The notes: a model not told the origin generated them from the sequence alone. A stretch of 64,000 nucleotides of DNA from Mesocentrotus franciscanus (GCA_037976565.1 CP137675.1:2055323-2119322), one strand, 5' to 3'. Positions 13,823 to 27,536 are shown, numbered from the stretch's first letter. Made by a program: numbers and translations.

Positions 13823-14085
13823 CTCAGCACATAAGCCTTTTCTCTTGTCTACTTCCACCATCATATTGCGATGTTAGTAAAGTTATGATAATGCCATTAA
13901 CATTGCGCAGTTAACAGTGAAAGTTGCTTAGCACATGAGCTACTTCCTTTGTATACTCCCATTATGACATCACAATGTTAGCAAAATCATTATGAATTCA
14001 TTAACATTGTGATGTTACAGTTAATCTTGCTTAGCAAATAAGCCTTCTTCAACTGTAACTTCGCAATGTTAATAAAATCATGATA
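13823..14085. repeat. Diverged tandem repeat, about 103-bp unit, ~3 copies
   Basis: GCTCAGCACATAAGCC (13823), GCTTAGCACATGAGC (13926) and GCTTAGCAAATAAGCC (14029) recur at a 103-bp spacing. Each is followed by a CAATGTTA/GATGTTAG word. Confidence 0.6.
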
Positions 14086-14230
14086 TTTGGACTGTAGCAT
14101 ATCAATGGGTCTAAATGACATGATATATTGAAAGTCTTTGCAATCTTATCCTTGTTAATGATTCTTCATATCATAAACAAAGAGAATATATTTCTGGTTA
14201 CATATATTTGTATTTTGTAGAAATACTAAC

Positions 14231-14314
14231 CTGGCTCTGGCAAACTGCTGCTTCTCTTCCTCCATATAGAGCGGCCTGCTGTCTTCAGTTCCTGCTTCTA
14301 AATCTCGTAAAACC
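14231..14314 (-). CDS. Na+/Ca2+ exchanger, exon E4: cytosolic loop
   Basis: An 84-bp exon with acceptor TTTTTGATCTTTTTAATCTCTAG and donor GCCAG|GTTAGT. Joined to E3 it reads M, then VLRDLEAGTEDSRPLYMEEE, then KQQFARA, leaving AG for the next exon. The LE-x-G and acidic EEE-K-QQF pattern resembles the cytosolic-loop segment that precedes the first Ca2+-binding domain in invertebrate NCX proteins (resemblance recalled, not searched). It is the last exon of the gene I can find before the left edge. Both ends are phase 2, so it too could be a cassette. Confidence 0.7.
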
Positions 14315-14463
14315 CTAGAGATTAAAAAGATCAAAAACAGATATATTCAAGATTATACTGCGGTATGTTTCCTCGAGCTGAATTACATTGGGCATTTCTG
14401 TTCAAAGAAACAATTTGTGTATGATTTAGAAATAATGGGAAATTGAAGAGCTACCTTATTAAA

Positions 14464-14592
14464 GCAAATGAATGAGAGAAAAAGAGAGAATGAGAAGAGA
14501 AAAACAGAAATAGAAGGGGAAAAGAGGAGAGGAGATGAAAGAGGAGAGGAGATGAAAGAGGAAGAGAAAAGAGATGGGAGAAAGAGAGAATG
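14464..14592. repeat. GA-rich tract
   Basis: Purine-rich, with a duplicated GAGGAGAGGAGATGAAAGAG; it lies about 150 bp upstream of the E4 acceptor in gene orientation, where it reads as a pyrimidine tract. Confidence 0.85.
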
Positions 14593-15945
14593 AGAATTTA
14601 TCAGTTTATCAAAATCAACATTTTCAAGGACTTGATATGGTTGGAACAAAATTAGTTAATCACTTTCTTTCACAATTCTTTCAAAAGACTACCGGTATCT
14701 CCTTTGTTTGGTCATTTAGGATGAGACAAATTTATAATATCCTATTCCCACTCATATAATAGAATAAAAACAAACAAAGACAAGAATATAATAAAATAAA
14801 AACAAACAAAGACAGGAATAAAAACACATGAGAATTCACCAGAAATATACTATTTTTCTCAAAACCTTGTATAGTATCAAATGCCCAATATTAATAAAGC
14901 TACATATGTATTTCTATTTTGAACAACCATGTGGCTGGGGGCTGAATCTGGCTGTAAAACAGGGAGTTCATGCAGGGAGGTTTACAAACATTATGCGTGC
15001 GTGTGTGTGTGTGACTGGTTGACTAAAAGCCAGTCTCTACCTTTAAGGCTTTTAATTCATTGGTCTTCACACCTTAAATTGCCAATATGCATCACCTAGA
15101 GAGACAGACACTCTAAGGAATATAGACAGCCATGAGTGAGTGAGAGTAAACCCGACTATCACGTCATAACATGACATGAGAAGATGAGCAAATAAAAGCC
15201 GCCTGCCAGTCACCAGATCACAGGATGGCACAACATTGTGGTATTCATTATCATCCTTTCTTCCAGAGCTCTCTCACTCTCACGAGACCTCCTCACCAAT
15301 CCAAAATGTCAACAGCTCAAGAGCTCTCTAGCACCAAACTCCTTTTGGGGGGAAGCTTTCGTACTTGTCATTCACAGCTCAATATTGCACCTAGCTTGAA
15401 TGTCAAGCGAGATCTATATCTGAGAGAGGTGGAGATATTATATTACAAGGTTTTTGAGGGGATGATGAGAGCAGCAGGTTTACATCATAATTCATAGCAC
15501 TCACATTTGCCTGCACTGCTGATATTACCTCTACCGCTAAGAATAACTATGTTGTTTCGAAAGAAAACAACATTACAACATTGGGTAAGCCTACAGCTAA
15601 AATGTGATATAGAGGGCTAACATGTATTAGTGGCAGGCATCCAGGGCATATGACCCTCTTTCAACTGAGAACACCACCTACATATCGATAGCTATTCCAT
15701 CAAGAGATGTATTGATATCACATCTCTGATCTCCCTGTATCGTTATGTTCTTTTTATTGTTTTGTTTACAATATCCATAAAATCACTTCCTTACATAACA
15801 ATGTCATTTTGAAAGTAAAGCGTTCAAGTAGATTCCTATGTGAAAAAAATGTGACCATTCTTAAAAAGAAAACATCTTAAATTATTAAGTGCTTAAAGGG
15901 CATTGCCTCTATATCAACACCCATCTAGCTCTCTACAGACTATAA

Positions 15946-16032
15946 ACATCTACTTGGAGTCAGAAGAGCATTAAGTCATATAATTTCATACATAATATGA
16001 CTTAATGATCCTTGGGCTCCAAACTGACATCT
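15946..16032. repeat. HP palindrome copy
   Basis: Left arm ACATCTACTTGGAGTCAGAA, right arm CCTTGGGCTCCAAACTGACA; the AT-rich loop is itself palindromic (TTAAGTCATAT/ATATGACTTAA). An isolated right arm (ACACCCATCTAGCTCTCTAC) lies just upstream from about 15918. Confidence 0.75.
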
Positions 16033-16792
16033 TGTGCCGTGTATGTTGTCTGTCTGGCTACACAGGGTTGATATCTTACAGCATCAGAGAGGGACTGTTA
16101 AATATGTCAAAAAGTAACATGTTATCTAAAACAATGTTTGGTTCTTGAATCTTCTGCAAATTCAATTTCGCTTCTTTTTTCTAAATGCTTTTTGCTATTC
16201 ATACTTCTTTCCCTCATGACTCTCATTCTTTCTCAGTCTTTCTCCTTTTCCATGACAATTCCCATTCATTTTCTTCATGTTCTCCTTCTCGTTTTCTTCC
16301 ATATCCCCTTTCTCTCTCCTCTTCTTCACCTCCTTACCTTCTTCCCTCTTACTTAAACCAGCATCTATTCAGCTTCATTATTCTCCCCCAAACTATTCGC
16401 ATATATGAATGCATCCAGAAGCATCTTAAATAACAAGAGATAACACCTTTACTTCACCACCCAGCCTTCCCAATATCTTAAGTCGAATATCTGCAAGAAC
16501 TAGGTCCATTCAAAACATCCCATACCCTCAAGACTCCCCATCCCAGACAATACAACCATCGACTTTATCTTATTTGCAGAATTAGGCTAGCTCCTTTGTG
16601 AGCAATTACAGACAGTGGTTGTTAAGGGCTAGGGGGCGAGACAAGCATCCCTCCTGTATTATGGTGTTGCCAATTTGCCTGCTGGTTGTCTGACGATGTT
16701 TGAGATGGGATGTTACGAGTGTACAGGTATTACATGGCTATATTAACCCATTACATCCTACGAAAGGGTAAATAATACAGGTGCATTGAGAG

Positions 16793-16857
16793 TGATCTAG
16801 CTCAGAGCCAGAAGGGCATTCATTCTGTGCTAAATACTTCTGGCTTCAAACCAACAA
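16793..16857. repeat. HP palindrome copy (short loop)
   Basis: GATCTAGCTCAGAGCCAGAA and TTCTGGCTTCAAACCAACAA flank a loop of about 20 bases. Confidence 0.65.
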
Positions 16858-17594
16858 TAAAACAGCTCAGGAAAAATAGAAATATAAACATCACCAACAA
16901 TTAAATCTCTCTTTTCAATATAGGAACTTTATTCTTTTATTCCCACAGAAACTTTATACTATTATTCCTCATGGCATAATCTTTGACAAACATTCCCTTT
17001 ATTCTGATAAAGTAATTCACTTATTACACTGCTTTACACATAAAAAGAATCGTGTTTAGAATTATCAATGCACACTTTCTCTGTGGAAAAGAAAAATCCT
17101 AGACTTTTTAAAATCAGTTCTACATTGAGCACAAAAGCACTTAACTTCCTAAGCACGTACTTGCCAGCAAATATTCATTGCATTGTTTGGTAATAATTTG
17201 ACGGTAACTATAAACACACTCCATTAAATTAATCTCACAAACAAAGTACATTCACTGTTAAACCTGTATATGTTCTTATGCCAATAGAATAGACAGCTCT
17301 CTTTATGTTTATATGATTATATCAACTCTTTATTCTAACAATCTTTTCTTGGCTCTTCAAGTTTTCCTCTTCATTATCCTAAATTGCTTTCCAATTCCTG
17401 CCACATTGGTTATCCAAATTCTGCATTTCCTTCGTTTTCTTGGAACTTTCCTTCTTTACATAATTTCTTTCTTCTACATTTTCTCTCTCAATTCTCCTCA
17501 CGTTTGTATTACTTTTTTATTTGTTCTTTCCTAACATACTTGTGCTACTGCATAATTCGCTGACAAGCATTCATGCAGCTATTAAACTCATTGT

Positions 17595-17701
17595 TGATTT
17601 AATGTCCTTCTGGTCCTCATGCATCTACATACCAATCTGATTTCAAATCAAGGAGGCTAACTAGATGTTGATTATACATCCTATTCGCTCTAAGCAGATG
17701 T
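17595..17701. repeat. Worn HP fragments
   Basis: A right-arm fragment TGTCCTTCTGGTCCTCATGC (about 17601) and a second worn arm ending TCGCTCTAAGCAGATGTA (17701). Both are half copies at best. Confidence 0.35.
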
Positions 17702-18769
17702 AGCGTCAGACTTAAACTGATACCGTTATGTCAATTAGGCCTCCCTCCTGCTCACATCTCTTTTCTCCAAAGGTACCCCGGTATTTTCCGACTCTTTCCT
17801 CTCTCCTTGGATCCATCCGATTACATCGATTTCCCAATCCCAGCCCCCGTCTCGCGTTCCACCATGAATATACAGAGTCACATAATAAGAAGCACTGTAG
17901 ATTCATGGTATTGATCTATCTTGTATCGTCGAAATGTCAGCTTGGTTTGCGTCCATGTTCACACCTAATTCATGCATTGTAATAGGTAGCCTGGCATTTA
18001 AATGAATATCTTATGTGAGGCACCAACCCCCATATGGGACCTTTCCTCTTTTATATTCCTGATGGATGTACATGAACAGCATGATTAGTTGCCAGACATT
18101 TAAATGAATATCCATCCCTAACAGGTACCTTTTATCTAATATATCTTTACACATTCCTTGTATTTGATTGATACTCTAGTGGAGTACTGTTACACATGTG
18201 AATTGTTTATTACAGACCCTGTTTATCACAGATTACATTCACCACAGCATCATGAAAACTTATCATCACCTTGGATGTTTGTATTTTCTTCATTTTCTGC
18301 ACTCCTCTGTTTCTTTACTTTCTAACATGCATATCAACACTCTCTAGAAATACTAAGGGTATTCAACAATGAATATACAAGTGTCTTTTAACTATATAGG
18401 TGTATTCCATAGGGGCACAACAATCTTGACAAAACTGTTATAAACAGTATTACAAAATAAACACCAAGTGTTGTACTTCTCCACTACTTCTTAAGCTTAT
18501 GAGAAGATTTAGGGGCTAGTACTACATCCTGGTAATGATAATGATGAATATAACATGCTAAAGACTGAGCAAACATCACAAAATCTGAACAGGTGTGTAG
18601 GTCTGAAGTGTTCTTTTCAAGTAGTTACTGGTACCACCACAATTTCTAGTATACCAAATCAAGTTGATAGGCCTCCTATGATCAGACAACATAACAAGGT
18701 AAATGACTCTAAAGAAGTTGATTCTTGATTATTTTTCTGTATTTTTATGGGACAGTAAATTACCAGATT

Positions 18770-18844
18770 GTTGTCTGTCTGCAAGAAGGTCGTAAGAGCT
18801 ATATATTTTCAATGGCAGTAGCGGCCTTCTTGTAGGTAGACAAC
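18770..18844 (+). ncRNA. Candidate RNA hairpin, 24-bp stem
   Basis: Left arm GTTGTCTGTCTGCAAGAAGG followed by TCGT; right arm GCGGCCTTCTTGTAGGTAGA followed by CAAC. All 24 positions pair on the plus strand, with five as G:U or U:G wobbles and none mismatched; on the minus strand those five would be A:C mismatches. The loop is about 27 nt. Size matches animal pre-miRNAs. It could be a diverged HP copy (CTGCAAGAAGG resembles the HP core). No expression evidence, so the ncRNA call is tentative. Confidence 0.35.
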
Positions 18845-19559
18845 GAAATACCTTGGGTTTGCCCAAAAGTGCCTTTGAAAGCATGTACGGCTAAGAATCT
18901 TATCAGGTAGTCAACATGCACTTCCCTGTCTGAATAGTGGCTAGCATTCCCCTTCTCCTGTTTCACTCAAGTGTACTTTAAATTGGAAAGAGGAACCCCA
19001 AGAAAGAGACAGGTGCATTGCATGCATCGCATAGCCAGACTGATTAGCAATGCCTCTTTTTTGTGGGTATGTTTTTTTTACAGGACTTTATGCTTTGAAA
19101 TGTCTCCTTACTGAGGCCCTGAAATGTACATTTTTCGTTCCTGTTTATGTTCAAAGGAAGTTTAATATGGGTAATTCCACACTAACTGAAGCTGGACTTT
19201 ACAAAATTGAAATGTTTGTTTTTGATAAAAGCTCTAAAAGATGTACAGTACAGTACAGTCTGGCAATATTATCCAATTTATAGCTGGACTTTATAAAGTG
19301 AACTATTTGTTTAAAGCTCAAAAAAATTGTCCTTCCCTTCCTCTGTGTGGTGTGTTAAGTCAGTATAGTCTGGGAAATTCTATCCAAGGCTTACACTCAA
19401 TTCAACAAGAGAGAAATCCTTTCATTCTAGAAGCTTTTATCATAAAGCTATGAATAGATGCCATCCTAAAGACCATGATAGACCCAACTCTGCTTGACAG
19501 TGATCAATATATTTCATGGGTAGCTACTCGGGTGCTCTGGTAAAATCAATAGTATGGGT

Positions 19560-21560
19560 AGCCTGGTTTACAAAACAAGTTACGATGAAACGGTATGCTA
19601 CATCTAGATAACTAGATAACATATGCAACAGTTTACCATTGTAACATTTAGTGAATATTTGAGCAGGATTGGTAATCTAAATGCATACATTTTGGAAACG
19701 GATGTGGTATTAAAATGTTTCAGACAAAAACAGAAATTTATGTCAGATATCATAGGAAAACTATGTCTACATCTAAACTAGATTAGCCATGCAGGAGTAA
19801 AACATGTTAAGCTTCAGTAGCAATGAGAGAAGACGTGAGTTTCATGAAGTAATCTGAAATGCATTGAAACTACTTCAAGGGTATTATACGTTTCAGATTT
19901 TAAAATGTAGGCTATTGAAGTTATAGAACGAGAACACAATGTCTATATTTTTACAAGTTGTGCAAAAACTTTACATTTTCATGTTTACAGGCGGTTACAA
20001 CAGACTTTGTGTCTGTAAACCAACCCTAAATGCATACATGTTAGAAATGCTTGAGGAGAGGAGTATGTTTCATACTTTTAAAATGTATATTCAAGTTGTA
20101 AGAGAAGAAATCTTTAAGTGATTACCCATGCAACGATGTTACATTTCAATGTTTTGGGGGAGTAAAAATAGGCTCAATGCTCAGTATCAAACTACTAGGA
20201 ACTTCACATGTATGGATATTGAACATGTAGCTCGGTATGTACACTTCCGATAAATACAATTATACTTGAGATGGAGAACTGTGTGTCTACATCTTCTCAA
20301 GTTTCCCCTGACAACATTTTTTCTGAACTCAGAAGCTAGTGGCAATAAGATCAGGCTCTCTTTAAATAATCTACCCTCTAACAAACTAGGCGTGTTGCAC
20401 GTATAACATCTGCAGATAGCCAGGAGGCTGTTAACACTAAACATTTTTGACAGAGTCAAAGAATTTTATTATTTGGGTGCTGTATGTCTACATCTTCAAA
20501 CAATCAACAAGGCAAGAAATTAAACATTTGTAGAAGTGAAAACAAACCGTCAAGTAGCATAACATTATAAATGTACCACAAATACTTAAGTTATACAAGC
20601 CCTTCAAACAAAATATATTCAAGGTATGATTGGGAAACTATGTGTCTACAACTCCCAAAGATAACACCAGACAAGGTCTTTGTTTAAGAATTGAACATGC
20701 TGGCATGTTGCACTAATTTACTGCATGTACATGCTTCAGATGAAATCAATATTGATTGGGAACAGAGTGCCTACATCTTCTCAAGATCAACCAGGCAGCT
20801 AGGAACTTGAACATTCTAACTGATTGTGTGAGAACAGGCTCAATGTTTGGTAACCAACCTCATGCATAGTTGTTGCAAAAACTTAACGTTTTCAAGTGTT
20901 TCAGATAAAAGATATACATAAATATATTTCTAGGGTATAAGAATTGAACAATGTGTCTACATCTTCTGAAGATAAACAAGGTGACAACTTTGCATATTAA
21001 TTATCTGCACTGACAGTCAAAACTGTTTTAATGTTACTTAGCTAGCTTTAAATGCATGTATGTTGCATACATTTGAAATATCATTATAATTTAGATAAAA
21101 ACAATGTGAGTTGGGAAGTGTGTTTGCATCTTCATAAGATAAATCAGGTGACAAATTTACATTAAAACATCTAAATGGCAATAAAAACGAGATCTTTATT
21201 TGACAGTAACCTTACAAACATGGCTATTGCACAAACTTAACTTGTCATGCTCACATGAGAGGGCACTGAATGTCTATATCTTCTGAAGATCAAGCAGAAG
21301 ATATGATTCCAAGATTACTGGTAATGAGAACAAGCTTTGTGTTCTCTAGCTACCCTTACATGCATGCACAAATGTACATATTTAAAGTATCTGTATGCTT
21401 TGGATAGAAAATCAATATGAGGAGGAAATTCTATGTCTACATCTTCATAAGATCTGCCAAGCAACAGCCTTACATGTATTTTTCACAGTAAAGTCTTGAC
21501 AAGAACTGACTCTTTTTCAGTAATGTTGCACAAACTAGGACACACTACATAGATGCATAG
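19560..21560. repeat. Worn tandem array, about 165-bp unit, ~12 copies
   Basis: A word near TGTCTACATCTTCTCAAGAT recurs at 19597, 19766, 19942, 20286, 20487, 20645, 20770, 20956, 21124, 21273 and 21436, an average spacing near 167 bp with one missing beat. Between these words come recurring fragments: AACAAGGC(A/T)A, GAACAGGCTCAATG, CTAAATGCATACATGTT, TGCACAAACTTAAC and TTTCAGATAAA. Units are strongly diverged, so the array is old. Not coding. Confidence 0.75.
20404..20440. repeat. HP half copy inside the ~165-bp array
   Basis: ACATCTGCAGATAGCCAGGA followed by GGCTGTTAACAC; no right arm seen. It lengthens the unit in which it sits. Confidence 0.5.
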
Positions 21561-22065
21561 GTTTCAAATTGATCATTCTTTTTAATTTTCATGCTCTCAA
21601 GGAAATGTGAACATGCCTGTTACAGTATAATCAATGGGGCCAATAAATTGTGCTTGATTCAATAGACATCACTCACACCTAATGCAACTCAAGAACTAGT
21701 CTCGTTCTTATCTTTAAGATCATTCCTTTCACCATTCATTCCAATCTACCACCTCTGTTTGCCAATATATTGGAAATAAATCACTTGTCAGGATACATAT
21801 ATCTAGGTTTTGTAATGAAGTAGGATGATAGGTGAATTGTGTAATTGTGTGACTAATTTGAGGTCGAAATCGAGTTTTAAACACACTGAGATCAAATTGT
21901 CTGAAAGTCTGATGTGAGACTATTTGGAGGAAACCTACATTGATGTAAACTCACTGATGAAGAAAGATGGATAGGCTGCAATGGTAGAACACTCCAAAGA
22001 CTGATCTGGTACATTTCCTCTCTAGCTTACACAAGCCAATTTAAATCACCAGATCAATATCTTCT

Positions 22066-22071
22066 ATTCTC

Positions 22072-22106
<35 letters not shown>

Positions 22107-22412
22107 TTCTTTATCTCTCTCTCTCTCTCTCTCTGTCTCTCTCATTCTCTCTCTCTCTCTCTCTCTCTCTACCTATAACCCATTCCTTCTGTTAGATGTA
22201 TGTCTGTTGGTAATGCTTGTTATATCTTTTGAATTATCATTCTCTCTCCCTTCGCTCTCCCCTCTTTCTCCGGGCTCTTTCTTTCTCTCTCTCTCTCTAT
22301 CTTCTATCTCTATCTCTTATCTTCTTCTCTTCTGTCTCCCCCTCTCTCTCTCTCGCTCCTCTTTCTTCCTCTCTATCTTCTCTTTCTCTCTCTCTCCCTC
22401 TCTCACTCTCTA
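22066..22412. repeat. CT-rich microsatellite tract
   Basis: Two long (CT)n blocks (22075-22170 and 22240-22412) separated by a short unique stretch. Open frames here are Ser/Leu-rich artefacts. Confidence 0.9.
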
Positions 22413-22878
22413 ACCCTGCCTTTTTGTAATTCTCCCTGTCTCTACCACAGACACATGATGCTGTTACAGATTTACAAATAATCGTCCAATATTCCTTCTG
22501 TGTAACCGCACTTCCTCTCTACTTGTCTCTGCTCAACATGCTGATGCCACATAATCTCATAAGCATTATCTTTTCCTTCCTTATTCTTTAACCGTTAATT
22601 GTCTAGCTCTTTCATGTATCTGTTTGCTTCACTCTTCATACCCTAGTCACATCTATAAGTTGGATATCAGACAAACAATAGGCCAAAAAAGAATTAAAAT
22701 TACCCAAATGGCCAAGAGTCAGTTTGATGATGTGATGGTGGTATTACCTATCTGTCCCTCTGTCTCTGCATCTCTCTCCTTTTTATTATCCATGTATCTC
22801 TCAGTACAGTTATACTAATCAGTAAATGTTTATTGATGTATAAATTCCCACTGAAATATTTGAACATCTTGTTTGTTA

Positions 22879-22956
22879 AGACTGCTAAGATCCAGAGGGG
22901 TGTTAATCCTATGAGACATGATATGGTTTAATGTCCTCCTGGCTCTCATCAGACAG
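22879..22956. repeat. HP palindrome copy
   Basis: Left arm AAGACTGCTAAGATCCAGAG, right arm CCTCCTGGCTCTCATCAGAC. Confidence 0.7.
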
Positions 22957-23004
22957 TTCGGTCTGTTGCTTCAATCTCTGAGGTTTAGCAATATAAAAGC
23001 AACG

Positions 23005-23087
23005 TATCGTCTCTTCGAAGCCTGAAAGGTTTCAACTCCCATACTTCATCACATAGTTATGCCCTTCTAGCTCTCAATGAATAATAT
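23005..23087. repeat. HP palindrome copy (diverged)
   Basis: Left arm TATCGTCTCTTCGAAGCCTG, right arm CCCTTCTAGCTCTCAATGAA. It lies 50 bp from the previous copy. Confidence 0.6.
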
Positions 23088-26000
23088 CACAATGCTCCAT
23101 GCAAAAGGTGGCTACAGCAGCATGTAAATTCTGATTAAATTTTTAGAAATGCCTCTGCTGACACCCTTCTGCAGGGCACACAACGATCGATGTGTATAGT
23201 CATCATTGCCTTGATAGGCTGCATTTCGACAGCACATTTTTAATATATCTAACAACCACTTGACTAGATCATTTCCCAATGGTATTATTCATTATCATTC
23301 AGCCTCTTTCACATCAGACACAGTTAACACATTTCTGTATCTTCTAGCACAGAAAGAAACAAGCACACCTGGGAGCCTTTCTTGCACACAGCTACTCTTA
23401 ATCACCACAACTGGCCATTCATCTACATGTTATAATAATGATAATAATAATAATAAAAAATAATAATAATAATAAAGTCTCGTACCCTGTACCTTTTATA
23501 ATTCTTCTATAATTATAATAATTTTATTTTGCAGCATACGGTTTTAAAAATATTTTTGGGGGCCATTTACTAGGTGAAGTGTGAACAAAGCTTCAGGCCT
23601 AATCACTCGACCACAATTAATCTTTCAATTTCAGCCGAGCCTGGCAAACTCTTCCATGGCTATCCATGCCAACCATCTCGTTATAAGTGCCGCTTTTCAA
23701 AATCTCTTACAGTAAAATTTGCCGCAAAGTCGGCATGCTGAGACAAAGAGAGTACTGTACAATAGAGCCTACTCTGTAAAAATTGGAAATTCTAATTAAA
23801 TTCTCATACGTTGTGAATTATAAAAGTGGGTTAGAAACAAATTTGAAACTAATCAATATAATGGGAATTGTAACTGGAGATTATACCACTACTATTGTTA
23901 CTCTTTGAAGCTAGTTTGATGAACTTGTAGGATGCTAATTTGTGCAAAGTCCTATTTAATTACACTAATGCGTGCACACTGGCATACAAACAAGCTCATT
24001 TTTCAGCAAAACAATAAGCTATTAGTACTATGGGAATCACAAACATGTATATATTATTCAGTCCAATGTAAACAAAAATCATACTCCTACTCACTCTCAG
24101 GTAGTTCAACATGTATACAATACATTACATTTATATGTAGTATCATGTAACAGTTTAGTTAAATTGATATATTGTATGGTTCCTTGAATAAGATAAGTAC
24201 TTCTGAACAATAAACTTGCTTGAGACTTCAAAGCAGTACATGTTCTTAATGTGGGATTTTTATCATCAGGGAATAAAATATGAAGAAAAAATGGATAACC
24301 GGAAAATAAAATCAACTTATGAATAGTTGGTATGAATGCATTTCTTTAGAAATTGAAATTTTTTATTGTTAAAAAATAGGCTAGTATTAAGTACATGTAG
24401 CTATTCCTATATGATATGTTGTCTTAAGCAGTGCAGTGCTAGATACTGAATTATACTGAGGAGCATGAAAACAATATTAATACTTGATATTAAAAGAATT
24501 TCGGCTAGAAGTCCTCGGGAACAAGGGTGGATACATGTCAAAGGAAGAAGATAATCTGAGAGATATTCAGTCCATCACATAATCTGACCAGAATACCAGA
24601 AATTGAACTCTCTTGTAACCATTATCAAAATGAGATTATGGGTCTGTGAAGAGTTTTTTAAATGCATATTATTTTTCAGGTTATGACTCTAAAACTCATA
24701 AAGAGAAAAAAACTATTTGTGTCTGAGCTTCAACTTGCCTTAAATCTTGCATCCACAACATCACAACATTTGCTAAAAAGTACAAGTAAGGGATCACTCA
24801 GCAAGACGTTCAATCACAAAATTCTAATTTCCTGGTCACTTCCAGATTGGAGATTGGTGATCAAGAAACCAGATTCTGACTCTCCAACCCCATTCACACT
24901 CAAAACTTAAAATTTAGAGAAACAACTTCACTCTCAAACAAGAATAGATTTCATTGAAATTGGACATATATAACTATTGAATTGTATTTCGGGTTAGATG
25001 ATCTGTAATTTTTGAATATAGCTGTTTATGAGATTCAGTGTTTCACAACCATTTCCAATCCCCAAAATGCTATATTATATCACTAGTTAAAATTTAAAGT
25101 GCATTCACACTACCAACAAAGAATTGCAAAGTATTAAAGATCACCTGCAAACCACACCAGCTGAATAGGTTCACTGCTCAGTTTCTTACACTCTATTTCC
25201 TTTAATCAAGAATTTTGTGAGAATCATAGACTGCATTTCGTATACATAGCTTTTTCTAAAGATTATATAAAAACATATACTTCTATTAATAGGTATACAT
25301 GGAAATGTAGATAAATTATGAGAAATAAATCACATGACTGGATAGTGTTTCAACTCTAGGAAATCTAATAAAAGTTCTGAAAAATAAAATACAACCTAAA
25401 GAGTAAAGACTGCCTAGAGCCATGAAAATCTTACTTTCTGGTTTCATGTACATAACGGTGTACGGAAAAGACCAAACCAAACAAGAGAGTTGTTTTTAGA
25501 CTGGTTTATATTAGGTGTACATTACAAGATCTAGACATCACCCAAGATGGTATCTGTATGAACACAGTACAGTAGCACAACGTTAAATGATGCAAATGAG
25601 AATTAGTGTAGATGTAGAAGGAGGAAAAAATTTAATAGAGTGATCCTGCTTTCTCATGCAGGATAAAGATGCAGGAGAGGAGAAAATTAGGATGCAGAAT
25701 AGGAGATACGGGTCAAGGTAACAACAATCTCTACTTGATGAATCTTTACTTAACCATGCCTTAACACAACCATCTTGGCAATTTAAAGAAAAAAATCTAC
25801 ATACTAACACCTTCTTCAATCCTTCTTACTTTCTTCTCATGTACTGACCGAACTCTCAATTACTGACCAAAACAAGCTTAAAAGAGGATCTTTTGAAAAT
25901 GCTAAATGATGTCATGGGGTCGATATTTCCTTGTGGCTTAAATTTTCTTTTTAAATACAATGTCCATAATCAAAAGGGATGTTTACTTTAAGCTCAGAGT

Positions 26001-27536
26001 GCGCTTGTTAAATCTTCTTAAATCAGTCTTGCCTGAATTGACAGAAGTGAATTTGTGGTGTATTTTCATGAGGATAAGATCAGATTATGTTTTAACTTCA
26101 GTTTGGTGAAAAACAATTTTGCATGATTTGAGCAGTCTCACTTTTCACAAGTAATATCATTATTATTTTAATTTTTTTGTAATCATGATTTAACAGATCT
26201 GACCTGAAATAATTCCTCTGAAATTTGACATGGTTTTACATCATCATGCCTGCAGTGACAGAACACTAGTACCTCACAGGTCGTGTTAATAATGTTAATA
26301 AACAATCAAATGTCAAATAAAGATATATACGCCGAGGGCAAAGTATGCATCAGTAAAACTTCATTAGACCCTCTTCTCGTCTCAAACAGAGCCTCATAAA
26401 TTACAAAATATAAGAAATGACAGCCAAATTGTGCAATTCTATACCATCGTTTGCTCGTACTGGCGTAAAACTCCATTTAAAAGACAGGAGCAGGAAAAAA
26501 ATTATTTTACTTGTATAAAAATGAATAGCAAGTGAGGGTTGAGAAAATATAGCTGCGCAAAACAAAGGCTCTTATGCATAATCTTTGATCTGTGTTCTGC
26601 ATAGTAATATAAAGACCTATGATGTACGCTACACGTAGGTCATTTTATTTATTTTTTATGTGGTTTAGAGCAGCACATGTGAGTGAGGCTTACATTTTTT
26701 TCATTTTTACCTTAATCGAGTTGCATAATACATATTTCTGCAATGCATAGCACAACTCTTTGAGACGATAGAATATGAAAATTCCATTTTCATCTGTTTC
26801 TTCATAGTGAAAGCCAGTTAATCAAACTCTACATAACAAAAAAGGCATGCATTTTCTGAAAGGGCAGAGGCAATAGTAGCTGTAGATTTTTTGGTCCTTT
26901 TTTATGTTTCTTCTTTATAAAAGCCAAAGTTAAACTCTAAGTAAAATGATGCAACCACTTTTAGGAGTGCTGATGCAGATATTGGTGATAAAGGTTATTA
27001 TTAGACTTCTGAAGAGTTCACCATATTTATGACTCACAAACTATCACTAGTATGAGTATATTCAGACCCTACACACATCATCAGTACTTAGAAGTACTTG
27101 CTATCAAAACTGTAATCTTATCCTCATAATAATACCCCACAATATTTATTTCTTGCAGCAAAGAATTATGTGGAGTCAATTATTTAACCAGCACTTATGG
27201 ATGCCAAAATGAAACATACTGTCCAAAAAAGCCAGAGGAGAGATGAGTGTACACATAGAAAATATGACTGAACCAAGAGACTATTCTCATTATGACCAAT
27301 TTTGTGCCAATTTGATGTCTGAAATTGGAAGAATAAAAGAAATCTGCAAAATCCATAAACTTTAGTCATGTGTGTGCAGGGTTTCCTTTCTTTATCTTGC
27401 TCATCAAAGCTGCTTATAATCTGAAATGCATACATTACTGTACAATGTGGATGACCTATTTCTTGCGGATTACTTCTACTTTTTGGGGAAATTGTCTCTA
27501 GTTCTGAATCAATTGTAACTTATATTTTGCTCAGCA

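Larger units (their letters stand above)
1..14230 (-). other. Exchanger intron downstream of E4 (no next exon found)
   Basis: Starts at the GTTAGT donor of E4 and runs to the left edge. It carries the ATC microsatellite, CT, GT and AT repeats, HP copies, the 5386-5532 element, the 8686-8867 fold-back and a T-rich low-complexity patch (about 8458-8655). Stretches 209-1360, 3780-5300, 5540-6490, 7020-8450 and 9580-12420 show nothing I recognise. The next exchanger exon should start with one base completing AGN; I found no candidate with good splice sites. Confidence 0.5.

Noticed and set aside
15549..15575. Small ATGTTGTTT/AAACAACAT hairpin
   Set aside because: Nine-bp stem only; expected by chance in a window this size.
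23262..23285. TGACTAGATC word resembling the miR-279 5' end
   Set aside because: No complementary arm within pre-miRNA distance.
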